Positions 43,741 to 51,784 of a DNA stretch of 64,000 nt are shown piece after piece. Origin of the DNA: Stappia sp. BW2 (GTDB taxonomy: Bacteria; Pseudomonadota; Alphaproteobacteria; Rhizobiales; Stappiaceae); assembly GCF_008107695.1 (NCBI RefSeq), contig NZ_VIRG01000070.1, positions 1,612,001-1,676,000 on the forward strand, given 5' to 3'. Made by a program: the position numbers and the translations under genes. The notes below the pieces were generated by a model. It saw only the letters and a list, made by a program, of their open reading frames with translations. It had not been told where the DNA came from and ran no database searches. Each line of letters starts with the position of its first letter. The first letter of the stretch is position 1.

Positions 43741-45567
43741 TCAGTTGATCTTCACAAGAGCGCCATTGACCGTGACCAAGGCGTCGGCTTTCACGTTGTT
43801 GAAAAGGCCCTTCGTCGTCACCGCCGTCGTTGCCACCACATCGATCTTCAATGCCTCGATCTTGATCGACGCCGGGGTCATGGTGATCTTGCTTGTGCCG
43901 CAGATGAACTGAATCTGGGTACCAGCGGTCACCTTCCAATTCATGCCGATCTTTTCTGTCGTGTTCTTGCCGACCTTTTCTGTCCGGTCGACATCGATCT
44001 TCGTTTCCCGGCAATTCTTGACATGCAGCAATTCGTTATTCTCGATAACGGTCTCCATGTCTTTCTGGGCATGCATCCCAATGAGTTCCTGCCCCTTGGT
44101 ATCGTCGAGCACAAACTCGTTGTATCCACCGCCGCCAACTGTCGAATCAGACTTGATTCCGGCCTTATTTTTCTCTCCAGGCAAATCGTATGGCGGCATG
44201 TTTTCGGCATTATAGACCGTGCCGACGATGATCGGCTGATCCGGGTCACCTTCCAGGAACTGCACAATGACTTCCTGACCCACACGCGGGATGTAGATGC
44301 CACCCCAGTTCTTGCCTGACCACACCTGAGCCACACGCACGCGCCGAGACTGAGTCTTCTCGCGATCCCAGTGAAATTCGACCATGATCTGGCCGTACTC
44401 GTCCACGTCGATCTCGCCTTGTCCCACGACTTTCGCCGTTTGAGGACCGGGGATCCGCGGTTTGCGAGTCACGGCTGGCGAGCGGAACGGTATGTCTGAA
44501 GACAGAACATCGTATGTCCCGGTGTAGGCCTCTCCCTGGGCCCCGCTACCACCGGTACGATATTGCTCGGTGATGATCTGATGGCTCGCCCGCACGATCA
44601 GGTATTCCTTGTTCTGCGGAGAGTGGGGATGGTCTTTCAGCGTGAACAGACCGCCTGCGAAGAAACGCGGTACTTCACCCGCAGTTTCAATTCGCTTGTC
44701 GGCAGCCTGTTCGGCTTCCAGGCGAATTTTGCTGAATTTGGTGCCTTGGTTCGTTTCGGTGTAGCGGCCCGGATAGTCGTAATTTTCAAGTGACCCAGCC
44801 CGATAGCGAGCCCCGGCGTCGCGTTCAGCTTCCAGCAACGCGCTCGGCTTTTCGAAATCATAGTCATTGACCGCAAACTTTCCAGTCCGGAACTTGCGGG
44901 TCGGGATCCAGTGGTAGAGGTGCTCCTCCTTCCTCTGGCTGTCACCGCCAAGAGCGATATAGGGGATGGAGCTGCTTCCCACGATTGAGCTGAAGGACGA
45001 TTTCGCGTCCGCCAGGATCATGGTGTGCTTGCCGTCGCGCTGTTCGAAGAAATAGGAAATGCCGAATTCTTCCATCAACCGGCAGCAGAAATCGTAGTCC
45101 GATTCCCTGTACTGGACGCAGTAGTGGATCTGGTCATAGGCTTCCGTGAGTTTGTTCTGGAAATCGGCAAAATCGTGTTCCCCAAGAACAGAAGAAATGA
45201 TCTCAGGCGCGGACATGTCCTTGAAGATTCGGCAATTGGAATTCTTGGTGAGCAGCCAAAACCAGGGACGCAGTGTCAATTTGTAAATGTAATAGGAATC
45301 TCGATAGCCCATCCATTTCGCGTCGGTCAACAGACCATCGAAATGTCGCGTGTCACCGTTGTTGGTGACGACCTTCACCGTCATGTGAGTCGCGATGGCA
45401 TTGTCGAAATTCAGGTCTTCTTTCTGACTCAGAACCTCAAGCCTGATCTCAAAATCCTCGCTGAGTCCTTCGTCGCACTCGATGGTGACAACGGAAAGCT
45501 CGTCTTGGCCAAAGACCGATGTCAGCTCGGCCATTCGCTTGGCTTGTTTGAGTTGTCCTACGGCCAC
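43741..45567 (-). CDS. vgrG: T6SS spike protein VgrG (TssI), no effector extension
   Basis: A 608-residue VgrG: gp27-like base (FSIVGSSSIPYI, YRESDYDFCCRLMEEFGISYFFEQ split over two blocks), then the gp5 OB-fold (ARVVGQGEIDVDEYGQIMVEFHWD split) and the needle repeat (KDMETVIENNELLHV, TEKVGKNTTEKIGM). It ends at the needle without an added toxin domain. I prefer the GTG at 45567, which has GAGGAG 8 bases upstream, over ATG 45534. It is the first gene of the leftward T6SS arm. Confidence 0.93.
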   Translation of the reverse strand: MAVGQLKQAKRMAELTSVFGQDELSVVTIECDEGLSEDFEIRLEVLSQKEDLNFDNAIATHMTVKVVTNNGDTRHFDGLLTDAKWMGYRDSYYIYKLTLRPWFWLLTKNSNCRIFKDMSAPEIISSVLGEHDFADFQNKLTEAYDQIHYCVQYRESDYDFCCRLMEEFGISYFFEQRDGKHTMILADAKSSFSSIVGSSSIPYIALGGDSQRKEEHLYHWIPTRKFRTGKFAVNDYDFEKPSALLEAERDAGARYRAGSLENYDYPGRYTETNQGTKFSKIRLEAEQAADKRIETAGEVPRFFAGGLFTLKDHPHSPQNKEYLIVRASHQIITEQYRTGGSGAQGEAYTGTYDVLSSDIPFRSPAVTRKPRIPGPQTAKVVGQGEIDVDEYGQIMVEFHWDREKTQSRRVRVAQVWSGKNWGGIYIPRVGQEVIVQFLEGDPDQPIIVGTVYNAENMPPYDLPGEKNKAGIKSDSTVGGGGYNEFVLDDTKGQELIGMHAQKDMETVIENNELLHVKNCRETKIDVDRTEKVGKNTTEKIGMNWKVTAGTQIQFICGTSKITMTPASIKIEALKIDVVATTAVTTKGLFNNVKADALVTVNGALVKIN

Positions 45568-45958
45568 GAAAAGTCTCCTCGGAAATAACGCGCTTTGAGC
45601 ATCTGGCAGCCTGGCGGCTACCACGTTTCAGACACTAGGGCGTTTCCGGCAAAAATAGTGTGCTCAACAACACAGTTGATGCAATTATTTTGAACTTCAA
45701 ACCCTTTTGTGACGAAGAGGGTAAACCCCTCCCCGACTGCGGTCGGAAGGGCTCCTGCCGCCTTAATATATTAAGACCAGCTCACCCACGTCTCCCCCAA
45801 AGCTCTCCTCTTGCTTCTTGCCTGCAAAACGACATACTGACATCAAATCGCACTTTAGTGACTTACGCCACACTATTATTCTTATTCATATGGCACGATC
45901 CATTTCGAAGCCCAATGCGCTATCGCATCTGAACACTCCACAAGGGAGGATTGAAATC
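45568..45958. promoter_or_regulatory. Divergent T6SS promoter region with a 14-bp perfect palindrome
   Basis: 391 bases between vgrG and the OmpA-like gene; both T6SS arms start here. A perfect palindrome, CTTAATATATTAAG, lies at 45762-45775 near the middle, a candidate operator or a symmetric promoter core. No sigma-54 -24/-12 element was found by eye. No convincing gene is present. Short reading frames that extend into this region have no ribosome binding site. Confidence 0.5.
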
Positions 45959-46648
45959 GTGACCCTTTTTGCAACTTCGCTCGCTCAAGCCCCTGCCGTT
46001 CGCTCCGGCCTTCGCCGCTCTTTGCTTGCCGCCTCGATTTCGCTTGCCACAGCGTTGCCGATCGTGGGTTCGGCGCCTGCGTTCGCCCAGGATGCCACCT
46101 ACTCGGCCGATGAAGTCAGCAAGCATTTCAAGCAACTCAAAACGCGTTCGCTGAAGCCGGCCGGCGGAACCCGGGCACTGTGCATCGGGACGCGAGATGA
46201 ATGTAATCCGAATGCCAAACCGAACGAAGGCGGCCAGGTTGCAGTCTCCAAGGATGGCGGTGAAACCGAGCAGACACTTGTTGTCGACCCGGAAACCAAC
46301 GCCATCGACGCGGCTTTCAATCTGCTGGTTTCATTCGAATATGCATCGGCGCGACTAAGTCCATCCGCGCAGGCGAATCTGCGCGAGTTTGCCAAGGGCA
46401 TCAACGACCCGGATCTCGCCAAAGCCACCTTCGTCATCGAAGGCCACACGGATGGAATTGGCTCTGCCTCTTACAACCAGCGCCTCTCCGAAGACCGGGC
46501 ACAAGCTGTTACGCAGTTTCTGGTGAACCTCGGGGTTAGCCGGGCACGTCTGAAGACCGTTGCCTATGGCGAAACACGGCCGAAGGTTGCCGACGTCAAC
46601 GACCCGGCCAACCGCCGCGTCGAGAGCAAGCTCGTGCTTGAACAGTAA
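45959..46648 (+). CDS. OmpA-family exported protein, T6SS-linked
   Basis: A 229-residue protein from the GTG at 45959, which has an ideal GGGAGGA site 8 bases upstream. A long signal peptide ends near residue 45 (APAFAQ). The C-terminal OmpA domain (about 115-229) shows FEYASARLSPSAQANL, VIEGHTDGIGSASYNQRLSEDRA in part, and GETRPKVADV with NRRVESKLVL. It binds peptidoglycan in the periplasm. Being the first gene of the rightward T6SS arm, it may help anchor the membrane complex, which has no TssJ lipoprotein here. Confidence 0.9.
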   Translation: MTLFATSLAQAPAVRSGLRRSLLAASISLATALPIVGSAPAFAQDATYSADEVSKHFKQLKTRSLKPAGGTRALCIGTRDECNPNAKPNEGGQVAVSKDGGETEQTLVVDPETNAIDAAFNLLVSFEYASARLSPSAQANLREFAKGINDPDLAKATFVIEGHTDGIGSASYNQRLSEDRAQAVTQFLVNLGVSRARLKTVAYGETRPKVADVNDPANRRVESKLVLEQ

Positions 46649-46667
46649 CTTTCCACACATCGAAAAC

Positions 46668-46695
46668 GCCGGACCGGTGAGCTTTCCGGTCCGGC
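46668..46695 (+). other. Stem-loop after the OmpA-like gene
   Basis: A perfect 10-bp stem (GCCGGACCGG and complement) with an 8-base loop, 20 bases after the OmpA-like stop codon. Only a short T stretch follows, so termination is probably partial and tssA may still be read from upstream. Confidence 0.6.
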
Positions 46696-46764
46696 TTGCC
46701 TGAACAATAAGCGGGACCGGTCCCGAAAATAGATCCGGCATGCACACCGGGCTGGGGAGCACGA

Positions 46765-48048
46765 ATGAATTTCGATCCGGAAACCTACGGCACTGAGATT
46801 GCGCCGGGTGCAGGCTGCGGGCCGGACCTATACGATACGGAGCCTGCCTTCGCGGCACTGCTGGATTCGTGCGAGGAGCTGCTGCCTGAACGGTTCAGCG
46901 AATTCGACCGGACGGAGATCGACTTCACCGATCTCTTCAAGCAGATGGACGGTTTTCTGAAGCAGTCCAGAGACCTGAGATTGCTGGTGATTCTCGCTCA
47001 GTTCGGTTTGTTGGGCGGGCAGGTCCATACCTTTGCAAACGCCATTCGAATCATTCGTAAGCTGCTGGAAAACCATTGGGACGACGTTCATCCGAGCGAT
47101 GCCGATTTCGGCCATATGGAGCGAATCGGAGCTCTAGAGTCACTCAATGATCGGCCCTCAGTCATACTTCCACTGGAAGCTGCGCCGCTCCTGAAGACCC
47201 GCCGAACAGGGCCTATCAGCTATCGCGCCATTCAGATTGCCAACGGCGACACAACCCCGCGACCGGATGAGCATACGATTTCGCTCGGCGCCATCGAGGC
47301 CGCACTGACCTCTGGCGAGCTTGAACAAGATGCCATCGAAGAAGTTCTGAAGGATCTCGGCGAGCTTCCTGATGAACTACAGCAGATTGCCGAGCTGTGT
47401 ACCGAGAAGCTGAAGGCGAGCGGCGCAAAGGCCGCGCCTCCAAATTACGAGACCTTGTCGACTCTCCTGAAGGAGATGAATGTCGAGCTGAACACTCGCC
47501 TCGGACGTCTCTCTCCCGAGGAGACGGAAGCGTCTTCAGCCGAAGACGACGATTCGAACACGGCAGAAGCAACCACCCCGCAGGCGGCTCAGTCTGAAAT
47601 AAAGAACGCTGCCCAGGCGAAACTCATTCTTGATGCGGTCGAGGAATACTTTGCCACACGGGAACCTTCCCACCCTGCTCTTTTTCTCGTTCGCGAAGCG
47701 CGCGGCCTGGTCGGCAAGTCCTATCTGGATGCCCTGAAAATCCTGATGCCTCGCCGGTTCGACGATGTTTCCTTGATACTGGGCGCAAGTGGCCTTCAGC
47801 TTTCCAACGACCGTCTTGTCGATCTGAACGACGGCGGTGATCGGGACCTGGGTGAAATTGACGATTTTACCGTGATGGTGATCGAAAGCAGGAACGACGC
47901 AATGAAGGGAATTGCAGCGGTCAAGGGTTACTATACGTCCAACGAACCCACCAGCCCTATTCCCCTGTTGCTGGATGAGGCTCAAAACATGAGTTCCGGG
48001 TCATTTGCCGGTCTTCTCAACCTGTTTCTGCGGCCCGAAGAGGACTGA
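46765..48048 (+). CDS. tssA: T6SS cap/initiation protein TssA (ImpA)
   Basis: A 427-residue TssA. The ImpA_N domain occupies roughly residues 1-125 and is marked by RLLVILAQFGLLGGQVHTF and NHWDDVHPSDAD. After a linker with acidic low complexity (around 250-270), the C-terminal half carries DAVEEYFATREPSHPALFLV and KSYLDALKILMPRRF, a long-TssA type module. TssA primes sheath polymerisation and caps its distal end. Separated from tssB by 270 AT-rich bases. Confidence 0.93.
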   Translation: MNFDPETYGTEIAPGAGCGPDLYDTEPAFAALLDSCEELLPERFSEFDRTEIDFTDLFKQMDGFLKQSRDLRLLVILAQFGLLGGQVHTFANAIRIIRKLLENHWDDVHPSDADFGHMERIGALESLNDRPSVILPLEAAPLLKTRRTGPISYRAIQIANGDTTPRPDEHTISLGAIEAALTSGELEQDAIEEVLKDLGELPDELQQIAELCTEKLKASGAKAAPPNYETLSTLLKEMNVELNTRLGRLSPEETEASSAEDDDSNTAEATTPQAAQSEIKNAAQAKLILDAVEEYFATREPSHPALFLVREARGLVGKSYLDALKILMPRRFDDVSLILGASGLQLSNDRLVDLNDGGDRDLGEIDDFTVMVIESRNDAMKGIAAVKGYYTSNEPTSPIPLLLDEAQNMSSGSFAGLLNLFLRPEED

Positions 48049-48318
48049 GCCGACAGGAGATACAACCCGCCCATTACCTTGGGTTTCCAGCTTCTTACTT
48101 GACTCAAAACGCCAACGGGTCCTCAATATTTTCAGAAAAATACAAACCATAGATAGTGTGACAGTCATCACTTCCAAACCCTCAAAAACGAAGTACATAG
48201 ATATCAACGAAACACAGCGCCAACCCAATAAGAAAATTAGACAAAAAGAGTTGCGCGATAGTTTTTGATTAAAATTGACCTTTTTTCTTCTGGGTCAAAA
48301 AACTGAAAGGCAAGTAAA
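48049..48318. other. AT-rich intergenic region between tssA and tssB
   Basis: 270 bases noticeably richer in A and T than the flanking genes, with many short A runs. No gene seen. It probably carries an additional promoter for the sheath genes tssB and tssC. Confidence 0.45.
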
Positions 48319-48873
48319 ATGGCATCGAACAGTGGGCAAGGTTTTATCAAACGAAACAGACCTCCGCGGGTCCACATTTTCTACGAAGATCCTTTTGACG
48401 CGGAACAAAAGGTAGAGCTGCCTTTCGTGATGGGCGTTATGGCCGACCTTTCCGGCGACAACCCAGGCGCTGAAAAAGCCGACATCGATGATCGCAAATT
48501 TCTCGACATCGACATGGATAATTTTTCCAAGCGCATGGAAGCGATCGAACCCGGCACCTCCTTCACCGTCAAGGACAAACTGTCCGGCGACGAAGGCTCC
48601 AAGATGAGCGTTCAGCTGCGCTTCAAAAGCATGGACGACTTCACCCCGGGCCATGTTGCCGAACAGGTTCCTGCCCTGAAAAAATTGCTCGATGCACGTC
48701 GCAGCCTTGCCGCGTTGCGCACAATGATGGACGGGCGTGTTCAGGCGATCTCCCAGCTGGAAGAGCTGACGCGAGACCCGGCCCTGATGCAGGCACTTGC
48801 TCAGAAAATGGAAGCTGACAAGGGAACGTCCGCCGACAAGCCGGCAGACGGCGAAGGCACGGAGGAGGCATAA
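48319..48873 (+). CDS. tssB: T6SS sheath small subunit TssB (ImpB/VipA)
   Basis: A 184-residue TssB. Typical blocks are GFIKRNRPPRVHIFYE, KVELPFVMGVMADLSG, FLDIDMDNFSKRMEAI, and SVQLRFKSMDDFTPGHVAEQ split. It forms the contractile sheath with TssC. The C-terminus has an acidic, Ala/Asp-rich tail. The tssC ATG immediately follows its stop codon, so the two are translated in balance. Confidence 0.96.
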   Translation: MASNSGQGFIKRNRPPRVHIFYEDPFDAEQKVELPFVMGVMADLSGDNPGAEKADIDDRKFLDIDMDNFSKRMEAIEPGTSFTVKDKLSGDEGSKMSVQLRFKSMDDFTPGHVAEQVPALKKLLDARRSLAALRTMMDGRVQAISQLEELTRDPALMQALAQKMEADKGTSADKPADGEGTEEA

Positions 48874-50397
48874 ATGAGCAACACCGATACCAGCGCCCAA
48901 GCAGGTGGCGCAGCAGCCGGCGAAGTCGCGGTTGAAAAAAGCCCCGAGGAATTCGCCTCGATCCTGAAGCAGAATTTCCGGATCAAGAACGAAAACGATA
49001 CGGCCAATCAGCTGGTTGACAACGCTATGTCGACCTTCCTTGCCGAAGCCCTTTCCGATCAGGCGCTCATCAAGGAAGACGTCTACGACACGATCGACGA
49101 GATGATTGCCAAGCTGGACGAAAAGCTCACGGCACAGGTGAACGAGATCATTCATGCGCCCGAATTCCAGACCCTGGAAAGCGCCTGGCGCGGTATCGAT
49201 TACCTCGTGCATCAGTCCGAGACCGACGCGTCGCTCAAGCTTCAGTTCCTGAACATCTCCAAGAAAGAACTTGCAGGCGTGTTCAAGAGCTACCGTGGCG
49301 CAAAGTGGGACCAGAGCCCGCTGTTCAAGCAGATCTATGAAGCCGAATTCGGACAGCTCGGTGGTCAGCCCTATGGCTGCCTCGTGGGGGACTACGAATT
49401 CTCCTACGATCCGCAGGACATCACCGTCCTTCGCGGCATGGCCAAGATTGCCTCGGCTGCACACGCACCGTTCCTGGCTGCGGCCGATCCGCAGCTGATG
49501 CAGATGGAAAGCTGGACGGAACTGCCCGCCAAGCGCGACCTGTCCAAGATCTTCGATACAGAGATCCATGCTCAGTGGCGGACATTGCGGGAATCCGAAG
49601 ACGCCCGTTACCTGGGCCTGACAATGCCGCGCGTTCTGGCCCGCCAGCCATATGGAGCAAAGTCCGACCCGGTGGAAGAATTCGCCTTCGAAGAAGAGTT
49701 TGGCGAAGACAGCCACGAAAATTACGCCTGGATGAGTTCGGCTTACGCCATGGCGACCAATGTCAACCGCGCCTACAAGGAATTCGGTTGGACCGTGCGT
49801 ATCCGCGGTGTCGAAAGTGGCGGTCTGGTGGAAAATCTGCCGACCCACGTTTTTGAAACCGACGATGGCGGTGTGGATCAGAAGTGCCCTGCGGAGATTG
49901 CGATTTCCGACCGGCGCGAACACGAGATCTCCCGTCTGGGTCTGATCCCGCTGATCCACCGGAAGAACACGGACCAGGCAGCATTTCTTGGCGCACAGTC
50001 TGTCTTCAAGCCTCGCCAGTTCTCCGGACCGGACGGCAAGGACGCAACGGCATCGGACAACCTGTCCGCCCGTCTGCCTTACATGTTCGCAACCACTCGT
50101 TTCGCCCACTACCTGAAAGTGATGGTGCGCAACAAGATCGGTTCGACCAAGGAAACGGCGCAGCTTCAACGTTGGCTGAACGACTGGATCATGGACTACG
50201 TCGATGGTGATCCGGACAATTCGACCGAGGAAACCAAGGCGCGCAAGCCGCTGCGGGAAGCCAAGGTCACGATCGTGCCCGACGAGGAAAATCCCGGATA
50301 TTACCGGGCTCAGTTCTTCCTTCGTCCGCACTATCAGCTGGAAGGCATGGACATCGGCATGAGCCTGGCGTCCCGCATTCCGCAAGACGGCAACTGA
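48874..50397 (+). CDS. tssC: T6SS sheath large subunit TssC (ImpC/VipB)
   Basis: A 507-residue TssC. Blocks include IIHAPEFQTLESAWRG, YLVHQSETDASLKLQF, GQPYGCLVGDYEFS, MPRVLARQPYGAK, and the C-terminal FFLRPHYQLEGMDIGMSL. Contraction of the TssBC sheath drives the Hcp tube. It has normal length for the family. It is followed by a 205-base gap with hairpins before hcp. Confidence 0.96.
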   Translation: MSNTDTSAQAGGAAAGEVAVEKSPEEFASILKQNFRIKNENDTANQLVDNAMSTFLAEALSDQALIKEDVYDTIDEMIAKLDEKLTAQVNEIIHAPEFQTLESAWRGIDYLVHQSETDASLKLQFLNISKKELAGVFKSYRGAKWDQSPLFKQIYEAEFGQLGGQPYGCLVGDYEFSYDPQDITVLRGMAKIASAAHAPFLAAADPQLMQMESWTELPAKRDLSKIFDTEIHAQWRTLRESEDARYLGLTMPRVLARQPYGAKSDPVEEFAFEEEFGEDSHENYAWMSSAYAMATNVNRAYKEFGWTVRIRGVESGGLVENLPTHVFETDDGGVDQKCPAEIAISDRREHEISRLGLIPLIHRKNTDQAAFLGAQSVFKPRQFSGPDGKDATASDNLSARLPYMFATTRFAHYLKVMVRNKIGSTKETAQLQRWLNDWIMDYVDGDPDNSTEETKARKPLREAKVTIVPDEENPGYYRAQFFLRPHYQLEGMDIGMSLASRIPQDGN

Positions 50398-50414
50398 TTT
50401 CACGAATTGCCGGC

Positions 50415-50432
50415 GGGGCGGAAGCCCGCCCC
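50415..50432 (+). other. GC-rich hairpin between tssC and hcp
   Basis: GGGGCGG at 50415-50421 pairs with CCGCCCC at 50426-50432 around AAGC. There is no T-tract. Together with the 205-base gap it may mark a processing site or a partial stop that separates hcp from the sheath message. Confidence 0.45.
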
Positions 50433-50602
50433 ACGGCAAGCATCCTCACCGGATGCAACCCGGTTTTCCCGGGCGGAGGTAAGAACATGGCGCGCATGCG
50501 CTTAGGGGTTTGGACCATGAGGTCCGAGGTAGTTGTTAGAAATAGCAGAGTTTGAGCCAGGACTATTTACCTGGCCCTCAACAACCAAAAGGATTTATTA
50601 AA

Positions 50603-51088
50603 ATGGCTGTAGATTTTTTTCTGAAACTTGACGGCATCAACGGCGAATCTCAGGACAAGAGCCACAAGGATGAGATTGACGTTTTGTCCTGGTCGTGGGG
50701 CGCCTCCCAGTCCGGTACCACCCACATGGGTTCGGGTTCAGGCTCCGGCAAGGCACATTTCCAGGACCTGAGCGTCACCAAGTTCGTCGACAAATCAACC
50801 CCGGTACTGCTGCAGCATGTGTCGACCGGCAAGCATATCGCCAAAGGCACCCTGTTCGTTCGCAAGGCTGCCGGTGAAACCCCGCTGGAATACATCAAAC
50901 TCGAAATGAAGGACATTATCGTGACCAACGTGTCGAGCGGCGGCAGCGGCTCTGATGACCGCATCACGGAAAGCGTTACGCTGAACTTCGGTGAGTACAA
51001 ATATATGTACACCGAGCAGAAGCCGGACGGTTCCAAGGGTGCAACTCCCGAGTTTGCCTGGGACATTGCAGCAAACGAAAAGAAATAA
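50603..51088 (+). CDS. hcp: T6SS tube protein Hcp (TssD)
   Basis: A 161-residue Hcp: MAVDFFLKLDGINGESQDK at the start, IDVLSWSWGASQS, then KFVDKSTPVLLQHVSTGKH split, and VTLNFGEYKYMYTEQK near the end. Hcp hexamers stack into the inner tube and are secreted. The ATG is at 50603. A strong terminator follows, so hcp can be transcribed as its own abundant unit. Confidence 0.96.
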   Translation: MAVDFFLKLDGINGESQDKSHKDEIDVLSWSWGASQSGTTHMGSGSGSGKAHFQDLSVTKFVDKSTPVLLQHVSTGKHIAKGTLFVRKAAGETPLEYIKLEMKDIIVTNVSSGGSGSDDRITESVTLNFGEYKYMYTEQKPDGSKGATPEFAWDIAANEKK

Positions 51089-51102
51089 GGCTTCGGCCGG
51101 TC

Positions 51103-51135
51103 AGGCTGCCGCGCTTCGGTGCGGCAGCCTTTTTT
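51103..51135 (+). terminator. Strong rho-independent terminator after hcp
   Basis: AGGCTGCCGC at 51103-51112 pairs with GCGGCAGCCT at 51121-51130, with a TTCG-containing loop, followed by a T run to 51135. It likely limits read-through from hcp into tssE, F, G and H. Confidence 0.9.
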
Positions 51136-51232
51136 GGTTTGGACCTGCGATGTGGAATTTCGCCCGTCTAAGCAGTTCCGCGAAGGTCATACTTTAGAAT
51201 TTCTGAGGCAGCAGTCAGCGTGGGCTTGGCCG

Positions 51233-51784
51233 ATGGCTAAATCAAATGTGAAAATGCACTCCCCGCTGATGTGGGCCTTCCGTGCAATGGACGACCCGGA
51301 CTACAAGGCCGCTCAAGCCAAACAAAAAGAGACACAGGGTGACGAAAACCTCAGGTCCGGCCGTCGACTTTCCAGATCCTACGGTGTTTCGGAGCACGCG
51401 TTACTTGCCGAAGTCCGCCGCGACCTTCAAGCGCTGCTCAACACGGTCAACCTCAATTCCGCGCAGGACCTATCAGACTTTCCGGAAGTCGAGAGTTCAA
51501 TCATCAATTACGGCCTGCCAGACTTGTCTGTCCATATCGTCGATACCATCCGTATCAATCGGCTCGCCGAAGACATCCGCCAGGCACTTGTTCATTTCGA
51601 ACCTCGCATGGATCCTCGCACATTGAAGGTTGAGCGCGACGACAGTCTCGAAAGCGATACGTTCAAGGTCAGATTTATCATCAAGGCTGAGATTCGATGC
51701 GATCCGATCCGGGTCGCAAGTGAATTCGTTGCAGACGTCGATCCTGCCTTTGGCCGCATCAAGATCATCGGGGCGACTGCATGA
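51233..51784 (+). CDS. tssE: T6SS baseplate protein TssE (gp25-like)
   Basis: A 183-residue TssE with the gp25-like domain at about 60-180: GRRLSRSYGVSEHALLAEVRRDLQALL in parts, LPDLSVHIVDTI, and the family EPRM motif in HFEPRMDPRTLKVE. It joins the baseplate and starts sheath assembly. The ribosome binding site before 51233 is weak; a later ATG (51254) is possible. Its stop overlaps tssF (ATGA). Confidence 0.92.
   Translation: MAKSNVKMHSPLMWAFRAMDDPDYKAAQAKQKETQGDENLRSGRRLSRSYGVSEHALLAEVRRDLQALLNTVNLNSAQDLSDFPEVESSIINYGLPDLSVHIVDTIRINRLAEDIRQALVHFEPRMDPRTLKVERDDSLESDTFKVRFIIKAEIRCDPIRVASEFVADVDPAFGRIKIIGATA

Noticed and set aside
48295..50439. 714-residue open frame antisense to tssB and tssC
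   Set aside because: It runs antisense across the well-supported sheath genes and contains no recognisable domain; a typical long antisense frame of GC-rich coding DNA.
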